From NCBI GenBank assembly GCA_946538975.1, contig CAMNHF010000004.1, positions 1 through 54,701 on the forward strand: a DNA stretch of 54,701 nt, written 5' to 3'. Source of the stretch: an uncultured Clostridia bacterium. GTDB lineage: Bacteria; Bacillota; Clostridia; Christensenellales; Aristaeellaceae. Position numbers and translations under genes: made by a program. Below are positions 1 to 7,217 of this stretch, piece by piece; the first letter of the stretch is position 1; the number at the start of each line of letters is the position of its first letter. The notes beneath the pieces were generated by a model. It was not told the DNA's origin. It saw only the letters and a list, made by a program, of their open reading frames with translations, and searched no databases.

Positions 1-3000
1 ATCCAGCTCATCACCTCGCTGGTGGTCAGGTCATCCTTGGTGGTGATGTTCCCGGTATAGGAGCCGCCGTCGGGGCCGTGCACGTTCTGCAGCAGGTTCT
101 TCATGCGGTTCACATTGCTCTGATTGCGGATGATGGTCTCCCACCAGAAGGTGCTCTCCGAGATCAGCAGGGCGCGGTAGTTCGCCTGCACGGTGACGCG
201 GCAGGTGGCAGAGGAGGTGCCGTTCGACGCCGTGATCGTCGCCGTGCCGGGATACTTGCCGAAGACCACACCGGAGGAGGAGACGGTCGCGACACCGGTG
301 TTGCTGGAGGACCAGGTCACGGAGGTGTTCGCCGTCAGCGTCAGGGACGCGCCGTTCTTGATTGTCGCCGAGGAGCGGGAAATCGTGACGGTGATCGTCT
401 CCGTGGTGAAGGTCGCTGCGTTGGAATAGGAAGTGCCGCCCGCGTTTGTCGCGGAGAGGCGGTACTGAATGCCGGACAGGCTGGTCGCTGCGGTGAAGCT
501 GAGGCGGGTGGTCGTTGTGCCGGAGTAGACGGAGCCGTCATAGACATCCTTCCAGCCGCTGCCCGCATTGTACTGCCAGCGGTAGGAGGTCGCCCCGGTG
601 GCGCTGGCCGAGAAGGTGACGGTGTTGCCCGCCGCCGTGGTCACACTGCTCGGATGGCTCGTGAAGACCGGCTTGTCCACCTGCTTGAGGGTGAAGGTCG
701 CCGCGTTGGAATAGGAAGTGCCGGCCGCGTTGGTGGCGGAGAGGCGGTACTGGATGCCCGACAGGCTGGTCGCTGCGGTGAAGCTGAGGCGGGTGGTTGT
801 CGTGCCGGAGTAGACGGAGCCGTCATAGACATTATTCCAGCCGCTGCCCGCATTGTACTGCCAGCGGTAGGAGGTCGCCCCGGAGGCGCCGGCCGAGAAG
901 GTGACGGTGTTGCCCGCCGCCGTGGTTACGCTGACCGGGTGGCTGGTGATCGTCGGCTTGCTCTGCAGCGTGATGGAGGCAGCGTTCGAGTACACGCTGC
1001 CGGCGCTGTTGGACACCATGCAGCGGTACTTGTTCGTCGCACGGGAGCTGATCGTGATCTCGAAGGTCAGCGTGCTGGTCTTCGTGCCGGAGAAGCTGCC
1101 CTCGGACAGATTCCGCCAGGTGCTGCTGCCCTCGGCCAGGTACTGCCACTGATAGCCGGTGGCGCCCGTTGCCGTGACGCTGAAGCTGACGGTGCCGTTC
1201 AGCACAGCTGTGACGCTGGACGGATGCTTCGTGATCACCGGCAGGGAGACCGGCGCAGCCACGTTCAGCGTCGCCGCGCTGGAATACGTGGTGCCGGCCC
1301 TGTTCGTCGCGCTCAGACGGTACTGATAGCCGTCCATGCTGCTGTACGCTGTGAGCGTCAGCGTTGTGGAGGTTGCGCCGCTGTAATTCGTCCAGGTGCC
1401 GCTGGAGGAGGTCCGGTACTGCCACTGGTAGCTGGTGGCGCCGGTGGCCTTGGCCGTGAAGCTCACGCTCGTGCCGGAGTTCACATTCTTCGAGGCCGGA
1501 TGGCTCGTGATGACCGGCTTCTCCAGCATGGTCAGGGTGACCGCGTTCGAGGCCAGGCTGCCGCTGCCGTTGCTCACCACGCAGCGGTAGCTGTTGGCCG
1601 CGCGCCCCGTCGTGATCGGGAAGCTCAGCGTGTCCGTCTTCGTGCCGACGCAATTGCCCTCGGACAGGTTGTGCCAGCTGGTGCCGCCCGGCGCCATGTA
1701 CTGCCACTGATAGCTCGTCGCGCCGATGGCCGAAATCCGGAAGATCGCGGTGTCGCCCACCACGACATTCGTCAGGCTCGACGGCTGCGTCACGATGCGC
1801 AGCGGTTCGCTCACAAACAGCTCCGCCGCCTTCGAATACGTGGTGCCCGCCGCGTTCGTGGCCGCGAGACGGTACTGGTAGCCGTCCATCGAGGCGTAGG
1901 CCGTGAAGGTCAGGGTGCTGCTCTGGGCGCCGGTGTACGCGCTGGAGGTGATGTTCGTCCAGCTGGTCGCGCCGACCGCCTTGCACTGCCACTGCAGGCT
2001 GTCCCAGTCGGACGCGTACGCCGTGAAGGACGCCTGCTGTCCGTCGCTCACCGTGACGTCGGACGGGTCGCTCGTGATCACCGGCGGCGTCAGCAGAATG
2101 ATGCCTGCCGCGTCGGAATACACGCTGCCCGCCGCGTTCGTCACCCTGCAGCGGTACTGGTTGCCCGCGCGTCCGGCCGTCACGGAGAAGCTGAGCGTCG
2201 CCGTCTTCGTGCCGACGCTGTTGCCCTCGGTCAGGTTGTGCCAGCTGGTGCCGCCGGGGGACATGTACTGCCACTGGTAGCTGTCCGCCCCGCTGGCCTG
2301 CACCGTGAAGGAGACGTACTGCCCGACCACTGCGATCACATTGGCCGGCTGCCGCGTGATCACCGGCTTCTCCAGCAGGCTGGCACGGGCCGCGCTGGAG
2401 TTCACCGACGCGCCCGCGTTGCTGACCACGCAGCGGTAATAGTTGGCCGCCCGGGACGCGTTCAGCGTGAAGGTCACCTTCCGCGTCTGCGTGCCGGTGA
2501 AGCTGCCCTCGGTCAGGTTCTTCCAGGTGCTGCCGTCGGTCGAATACTGCCACTGATAGGCGGTCGCGCCGGTCGCCGTCACGCCGAAGGACGCTTCCTT
2601 GCCGGCCGCCGCCACGATATTCTGCGGCTGCTTGGTGATGATCGGGTTCGCCTTCAGAACCACCGTGTTGGAGAACACGGTCTCGCTGCCCGTGGTCGCG
2701 CGGCAGCGGATCTTGAAGCCGGAGCGCCCGGTGGTCGCCTGGATGCGCACGCTGGCGCTGGTTGCCCCGGGGAACTTGTCCTCGGTCAGGTTCTTCCAGC
2801 CGGTGCCGCCGTCGTACTGCCACTGGTAGAGGGCGTCACTGCGGTTCACCTTCGCCGTGAACACCGCCGTCTCATTCACCGCCACGGTCACATTGCCCGG
2901 CTGCTGGGTGAAGGCCAGCGGCTCGCGGATGGTCAGCTTCGCCGCGCTGGACGTCTGCTGATCGCCGTTCACGCCGGTCACGATGCAGCGGTAGCTGAAG

Positions 3001-5234
3001 CCGTTGCGCGCGTAATAATCCGCCGCGATCGTCAGCGTGGGCGTGGTCGTGGAGGTGTTGGTCCAGATGCCGTTGCCGCTGCTCCACTGCCACAGATAGC
3101 TGGTCGCGTTCTCCGCCGTCACCGTGAAGCTCGCCGTGTCGCCGTGGTTCAGCGTCACGCTCTGGGGCTGGCCCGTGATCTGCAGGAGCAGCTGCCGGAT
3201 GGTCAGCTTCGCCGCGCCGCTGGTCAGGGTCTTGCCGTCCACAGCGGTCAGGACGCAGCGGTAGCTGAAGCCGTTGCGGGCGCTGTAGTCCGCCGGGATC
3301 GACAGGGACGCCGTCTTCGTGCCGGTGTCATGCCAGACGCCGTTGCCGCTGTTCCACTGCCACAGATAGCTCACCGCGCCGGTGGCCTTCACGGTGAAGG
3401 TCGCGGTCTCGCCGTCGTTCAGCGTCAGGCTCTGCGGCTGCTGGGTGATTTCGAAGATACTGGCCATCACCGGATCCGACGGGGTGGAGCCGCCCGCGCC
3501 CGTCACCACGCAGCGGTACTGGTTCTTCGCCCGCCCCGCGGTCAGCGGGAAGGACATCGCCGCCGTCTTCGTGCCGGTGCAGGTGCCCTCGGACAGGTTG
3601 TGCCAGCTGGTGCCGCCCGGGGCGAAATACTGCCACTGGTAGCTGCTCGCGCCGGTGGCCTTGACCGTGAAGGTCACGGTGTCGCCCACGGAGCCGGAGA
3701 CCGGGCTCGGCTGCTGCGTGATCACCGGCGCCGGCACCACGGTCAGCTTCGCCGCGTTTGAATAAACGGAATAGCCGTTCGCGGAAACCACGCAGCGGTA
3801 GCTGAAGCCGTTGCGCGCGTCATAGTCCGCCACAATGGACAGGCTGGGCTTCAGCGTGGAGGAGTCGTGCCACACGCCGTTGCCGCTGTTCCACTGCCAC
3901 ATGTAGCCCGTCGCGTTCTCCGCCTTCACGGTGAACACCACCGTCGTGCCGTTGCCCGCGGTGACGCTCTGCGGCTGCTGGGTGATCGCCAGCAGGTCGA
4001 TCGACACCGGGCTGCTTTCCTCCGTGAACAGCGCGTTGCGCAGCACGCAGCGGTACTGGTTCTTCGCCCGGGCCGCCGTCACGGTGAAGCTGACGGAAGG
4101 CGTCTTCGTGCCGATGAAGCTGCCCTCGGAGAGGTTGTGCCAGCTGTCGCCGTCCTCTGCCATGTACTGCCACTGGTACGCGGTGGCGCCGCTGGCCTGC
4201 ACGGAGAAGGACATCTCGCTGCCCACTGCCGCCACCGTCGTCTGCGGCTGCGCCGTGATGGTGATCGGCGTGACGATCGTCACAGTCACCGCGCTGCTGT
4301 AGGTCGTGCCGTCGGCGTTCTTCACCATGCAGCGGTACTGGTTCTTCGCCCGCCCCGCCGTGGCCGCGAAGCTCAGCGACGCGGTCTTCGTGCCGACGCA
4401 GTTGCCTTCGGTCAGGTTGTGCCAGCTGGTGCCGTCCGGGGCCATGTACTGCCACTGGTAGCTGCTCGCGCCGCTGGCCTTCACGGTGAAGGTCACGGTG
4501 TCGCCCTCCAGCACGGCCTGATCCTTCGGCTGGGTGCTGATCGCGGGCGCGGCGCTCTCCATCGCTTCCTCCAGAAGCTCCGGCTCCGCCTGCTCCAGCT
4601 GCTCCTCGGCCGCCTCCTCCAGGGTCTCCACGGACTCTTCGGCCAGAATCTCCTCGGCCTCCGCTTCCAGATCGGCAGGCGCATCAAAGGCGTCCTCCGC
4701 CACTTCGGCGGCGCTCTGCGCGAAGAGCCGGTCTTCCAGAAGCACGCAGCCCATGAAGGCCCGGCTGCCGATGACCTTCAGGCCCTTCGCGGTGACCTTC
4801 TTCAGCTTTGCGCAGCCTGCGAAGGCTTTTTCGCCGATCTCCTCCACCGTGTCCGGCAGGGTGATCTCTTCCAGCTTTTCATTGCCGGCGAAGGCCTTCT
4901 CGCCGATTTTGCGCACGCCCTCGGGCACGGCCACGCGGGCTTCCGCCCCGTGATATGCCCAAAGGACGCCGTCCTCGACGGCGAAAACCTCCTCCGCCGC
5001 GGCCTCTTCGGCCGCCTCGACTGTCAGCGGTTCTTCCTCCACTGACAGCTCTTCCTCCACGGCGGAATACTCCGCTTCCACCGCGACGCCGTCTTCGCCG
5101 CCGTCCGCGTAGAAGACGTACCCGTCGCCGTCGTCTGCCGGCACGGTTATGCCGCCGTCGGCCATGCCGCCCAATGACGGCAGGATCGCCAGCAGCACCG
5201 CCAGCAGCAGCGCCGTCCATCTCTTCGCCCGCAT
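1..5234 (-). CDS. Giant secreted multi-Ig protein with LRR N-terminus and caspase-like C-terminal domain (partial)
   Basis: The frame is open for 1744 codons on the minus strand and runs off the left edge, so the C-terminus is missing. A signal peptide (MRAKRWTALLLAVLLAILPS) is followed by an acidic stretch. Two to three BspA-type LRR_5 units (AFAGNEKLEEITLPDTVEEI, then AFAGCAKLKKV) lie around residues 95-150, then an E/A-rich spacer. From about residue 230 come roughly 15 Ig-like repeats of about 91 residues, each with a YQWQY-like core and a YRC...N motif. A Big_2-type domain (TWSSSNTGVATVSSSGVV) follows. The last visible residues (YRALLISEST through GPDGGSYTG and KDDLTTSEV) resemble the first strand and helix of surface caspase-like peptidases of Clostridia. 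The second ATG is chosen because GGGAGG lies 7 nt upstream; the first ATG (5240) sits directly on that site. The role is probably cell-surface adhesion or proteolysis, which is inference. Confidence 0.85.
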   Translation of the reverse strand, partial: MRAKRWTALLLAVLLAILPSLGGMADGGITVPADDGDGYVFYADGGEDGVAVEAEYSAVEEELSVEEEPLTVEAAEEAAAEEVFAVEDGVLWAYHGAEARVAVPEGVRKIGEKAFAGNEKLEEITLPDTVEEIGEKAFAGCAKLKKVTAKGLKVIGSRAFMGCVLLEDRLFAQSAAEVAEDAFDAPADLEAEAEEILAEESVETLEEAAEEQLEQAEPELLEEAMESAAPAISTQPKDQAVLEGDTVTFTVKASGASSYQWQYMAPDGTSWHNLTEGNCVGTKTASLSFAATAGRAKNQYRCMVKNADGTTYSSAVTVTIVTPITITAQPQTTVAAVGSEMSFSVQASGATAYQWQYMAEDGDSWHNLSEGSFIGTKTPSVSFTVTAARAKNQYRCVLRNALFTEESSPVSIDLLAITQQPQSVTAGNGTTVVFTVKAENATGYMWQWNSGNGVWHDSSTLKPSLSIVADYDARNGFSYRCVVSANGYSVYSNAAKLTVVPAPVITQQPSPVSGSVGDTVTFTVKATGASSYQWQYFAPGGTSWHNLSEGTCTGTKTAAMSFPLTAGRAKNQYRCVVTGAGGSTPSDPVMASIFEITQQPQSLTLNDGETATFTVKATGAVSYLWQWNSGNGVWHDTGTKTASLSIPADYSARNGFSYRCVLTAVDGKTLTSGAAKLTIRQLLLQITGQPQSVTLNHGDTASFTVTAENATSYLWQWSSGNGIWTNTSTTTPTLTIAADYYARNGFSYRCIVTGVNGDQQTSSAAKLTIREPLAFTQQPGNVTVAVNETAVFTAKVNRSDALYQWQYDGGTGWKNLTEDKFPGATSASVRIQATTGRSGFKIRCRATTGSETVFSNTVVLKANPIITKQPQNIVAAAGKEASFGVTATGATAYQWQYSTDGSTWKNLTEGSFTGTQTRKVTFTLNASRAANYYRCVVSNAGASVNSSAARASLLEKPVITRQPANVIAVVGQYVSFTVQASGADSYQWQYMSPGGTSWHNLTEGNSVGTKTATLSFSVTAGRAGNQYRCRVTNAAGSVYSDAAGIILLTPPVITSDPSDVTVSDGQQASFTAYASDWDSLQWQCKAVGATSWTNITSSAYTGAQSSTLTFTAYASMDGYQYRLAATNAAGTTYSKAAELFVSEPLRIVTQPSSLTNVVVGDTAIFRISAIGATSYQWQYMAPGGTSWHNLSEGNCVGTKTDTLSFPITTGRAANSYRCVVSNGSGSLASNAVTLTMLEKPVITSHPASKNVNSGTSVSFTAKATGATSYQWQYRTSSSGTWTNYSGATSTTLTLTAYSSMDGYQYRLSATNRAGTTYSSAATLNVAAPVSLPVITKHPSSVTAVLNGTVSFSVTATGATGYQWQYLAEGSSTWRNLSEGSFSGTKTSTLTFEITISSRATNKYRCMVSNSAGSVYSNAASITLQSKPTITSHPVSVTTAAGNTVTFSAGASGATSYRWQYNAGSGWNNVYDGSVYSGTTTTRLSFTAATSLSGIQYRLSATNAAGTSYSNAATFTLKQVDKPVFTSHPSSVTTAAGNTVTFSASATGATSYRWQYNAGSGWKDVYDGSVYSGTTTTRLSFTAATSLSGIQYRLSATNAGGTSYSNAATFTTETITVTISRSSATIKNGASLTLTANTSVTWSSSNTGVATVSSSGVVFGKYPGTATITASNGTSSATCRVTVQANYRALLISESTFWWETIIRNQSNVNRMKNLLQNVHGPDGGSYTGNITTKDDLTTSEVMSW

Positions 5235-5304
5235 ATTCATACCTCCCGTTTGCGTTTGTGCAACGTTTCCGCGCATCATGCGTTCAGAATTCTATACATA
5301 TATG

Positions 5305-5334
5305 AATATACCACGCGCGGGGGCGGGGGTCAAG
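5305..5334 (-). promoter_or_regulatory. Sigma-A-type promoter of the giant surface protein gene
   Basis: Reading leftward: TTGACC, an 18-bp GC-rich spacer, then TATATT about 65 nt before the start codon. The 5235-5548 gap otherwise holds AT-rich leader sequence and the terminator of the next gene. Confidence 0.6.
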
Positions 5335-5492
5335 ATTTCAGGCGCGTTTTTTGAACCGAAAAAATTAACAATTGCTGTCAACAATTCACACAATTGCAAC
5401 ACATTCCGACACCGCTGCCGCCCGCAGGAGAAAGGAAGCGGAGCCCCGTGGAAGTGCCGGCGGTTCTGCAATATGGAAAGCGCGGTAAACAC

Positions 5493-5526
5493 AAAAAAAG
5501 CGGACGCCTTATCGCATGGCCTCCGC
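5493..5526 (-). terminator. Rho-independent terminator of the small membrane protein gene
   Basis: A 9-bp GC-rich stem with one mismatch (5518-5526 with 5500-5508) and a 9-nt loop is followed, on the minus strand, by seven T. It lies 23 nt after the stop of the 109-aa gene. Confidence 0.75.
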
Positions 5527-5548
5527 CGGATTGCGCGGGAAGACGCGC

Positions 5549-5878
5549 TCAGTCGTGCCGGGACAGCTCGTTCAGCTTGGTGTTGACCTGCTCCATCTGG
5601 CTCCACAGCTGCTCGGTGTTCTCCACGATGCTGCCGAAGCCGTAAGTGACCCAGCTGCCGATCCAGCTGAGGAGGCTGCCGAGCACGATGACGAGGATCC
5701 CGATGCCCACGCCCGAGATGCTGCGGGAAACGTAAGCGTAGCCGCTGCTCACGGTCTGCTGGATGGGCAGATCGCCCTGGATGATGAAGGACACGCCGGC
5801 GATCACGCAGAGAATGATGCCGATCCAGCACTGGATCTTTGCCCAGGTCTTGATTTTGCGGCCAATGTGGTTGAACAT
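5549..5878 (-). CDS. Small two-helix membrane protein, unknown function
   Basis: This 109-aa protein starts MFNHIGRKIKTWAKIQCW. It has two hydrophobic segments, at about residues 16-34 (CWIGIILCVIAGVSFII) and 55-80 (GVGIGILVIVLGSLLSWIG). A charged amphipathic tail follows (SIVENTEQLWSQMEQVNTKL) that could form a short coiled coil in the cytoplasm. The start is set by GGGAGG 8 nt upstream; the frame extends further upstream but has no better site. Similar small membrane proteins are common in Clostridia and have no assigned role, so none is given here. It is a single transcription unit with its own terminator. Confidence 0.75.
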   Translation of the reverse strand: MFNHIGRKIKTWAKIQCWIGIILCVIAGVSFIIQGDLPIQQTVSSGYAYVSRSISGVGIGILVIVLGSLLSWIGSWVTYGFGSIVENTEQLWSQMEQVNTKLNELSRHD

Positions 5879-5992
5879 GAAAACAGCCTCCCTTTCTTGC
5901 CCATCATCCGATGACATGGGAAACATAGCACAATCGGGCGGGAATGTCAAATGCGCGCAAGCGAAAAGCCCGCAGCGGTGTGCGGGCTGGCG

Positions 5993-6140
5993 TTGCAGTT
6001 CAGCGTCTGGGGGAAGGAAACCCTTTTCGAAGCCGAAAAGGGATTTCCTTCCCCCATGCCCCCATCTTTCCCCAAAGGCTTTTCCTTGGGGAAGTGGGAT
6101 TCTTTCACGATGCATGTGCAGCCGGACACGCTCATGCGCA
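5993..6140 (-). repeat. Palindromic intergenic repeat, copy 1
   Basis: The core at 6009-6055 is a near-perfect palindrome (GGGGGAAGGAAA, CCCTTTTCG, then the mirrored half). Its flanks match copy 2 in reverse complement: a CAGCGTCTG edge, CTTTCCCCAAAGG, CTTTCACGATGC and a CCGGACACGCTC edge. The element fills most of the 5879-6187 gap between two minus-strand genes. Nothing else was seen there. Confidence 0.7.
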
Positions 6141-6187
6141 GATTGCCCTGCGGGCTGAGCAGCAGCCGGGGTGGGGGATCCGGGGAA

Positions 6188-6871
6188 TCAGTCCTTGGTC
6201 ACCGCGTCGGCCTCGACCCACAGGGCGGGCCGCACGACGCCGTAGGGATGGTGGATGTAGCAGGTGTCGAAGGCGCCCTGGGTGTCCACGACGCAGGCAT
6301 TGTTGCGGTAGGCCGAGGTGCGCAGCCAGTACCAGCAGGTGCGGCGGCCGCCTACGCGCTCGGTGTAGATGTCCTGATTGACCACATACTGGCTGGGCTC
6401 GCAGAGGAGGAACTCGGAGGGAACGATCTTGTTCATCTCCTTGTAGCTGAGCAGGAATACGCGGTCGGTGACGGTGTCTCCGTAGCGGTTGCCGGAGTTC
6501 CAGTTGCGGTTGGTGTGCTCCAGCGTGTCCTCGACGGTGGTCTTCAGGATCGCCTTCTGTTCGGCGGAGTTGAAGGCTTTCTTGTAGAAGGTGTTGTTCA
6601 GCCAGTCGCGCAGCTCACTCTTGGCCCACATGGTGCCGTTGCTGGAGGAGTGGAAGCGGTGCTTCTCCAGGCCTTTCTCGCTGAGCAGGAACAGATTGTC
6701 GCCATCCACGTCGATGACGACCCAGCGGATGGGATCGGACGTGTTGCGGTTGCCGTCCTGCTCATAGTGGCCGAACACGACAATGTCACCGACGTCGAAG
6801 TCCTCGGCGACGGCAGCGCAGAAGCTGAGCAGCAGCAGCGCGGCGGTGAGGAATGCGGCAATGCGTTTCAT
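6188..6871 (-). CDS. Secreted DUF6273-type protein
   Basis: A 227-aa protein with a cleavable signal peptide (MKRIAAFLTAALLLLSFCAAVAE) followed by one complete DUF6273-type domain. The domain opens with DVGDIVVFGHYEQD and WVVIDVDGDNLFLLSEKGL. It continues with LRDWLNNTFYKKAFN and DRVFLLSYKEMNK, and closes with CWYWLRTSAY and GVVRPALWVEAD. This is the same domain order as the C-termini of the TIR protein across the intergenic region and of the protein ending at 39250. Its closing segment is clearly diverged and shares no nucleotide block with them. The start is set by GGAGG 8 nt upstream. It is transcribed divergently from the TIR gene. A C-type-lectin-like fold and ligand binding outside the cell are inferred, not shown. 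Confidence 0.8.
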   Translation of the reverse strand: MKRIAAFLTAALLLLSFCAAVAEDFDVGDIVVFGHYEQDGNRNTSDPIRWVVIDVDGDNLFLLSEKGLEKHRFHSSSNGTMWAKSELRDWLNNTFYKKAFNSAEQKAILKTTVEDTLEHTNRNWNSGNRYGDTVTDRVFLLSYKEMNKIVPSEFLLCEPSQYVVNQDIYTERVGGRRTCWYWLRTSAYRNNACVVDTQGAFDTCYIHHPYGVVRPALWVEADAVTKD

Positions 6872-6941
6872 CTGTGGTTCCTCCTTTTTCTCTGGCCCTC
6901 CCGGCCCTGTGCGCCGGAAGGCTTCTGCCTCTTCTGGGCTC

Positions 6942-6970
6942 ATTATAACAGACCTGTGGGCGGATGACAA
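6942..6970 (-). promoter_or_regulatory. Promoter of the secreted DUF6273 gene
   Basis: On the minus strand: TTGTCA, 17 bp, TATAAT. It lies about 70 nt upstream of the start codon in the 346-nt divergent gap 6872-7217. Confidence 0.7.
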
Positions 6971-7147
6971 GAGGGAATGCGGCGAGAATTGCGGCCGCAG
7001 GAGTGCGGGGATTGCTGAAACAGGGCCTGCAGGAAGGGCGTGCCGGGCGAACGGAGCATTGCGCCCGGAGGGAAAACGGCATAGCGCCGCCTCGTCACTG
7101 CGCCGCTTCCGTCCCAAAATCCACCGAAAAGCGCCGCGGCGGCCCTC

Positions 7148-7176
7148 TTGCATTGGGGGCGCCGGTGTGGTATCAT
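7148..7176 (+). promoter_or_regulatory. Promoter of the TIR protein gene
   Basis: TTGCAT, 17 bp, TATCAT, placed 41 nt before the chosen ATG. It is the rightward partner of the divergent pair in this gap. Confidence 0.6.
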
Positions 7177-7217
7177 GGCGGCAGAAAGCAGTTTTCTTCA
7201 TGGAAGGATGGGCAGCC

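Noticed and set aside
78-3761. A 1227-codon open frame on the + strand opposite the giant surface protein
   Set aside because: It has Ala/Gly/Arg-rich low-complexity sequence with no ribosome binding site. It is the antisense of the well-formed Ig repeats and arises because GC-rich codons leave few stops on the other strand.
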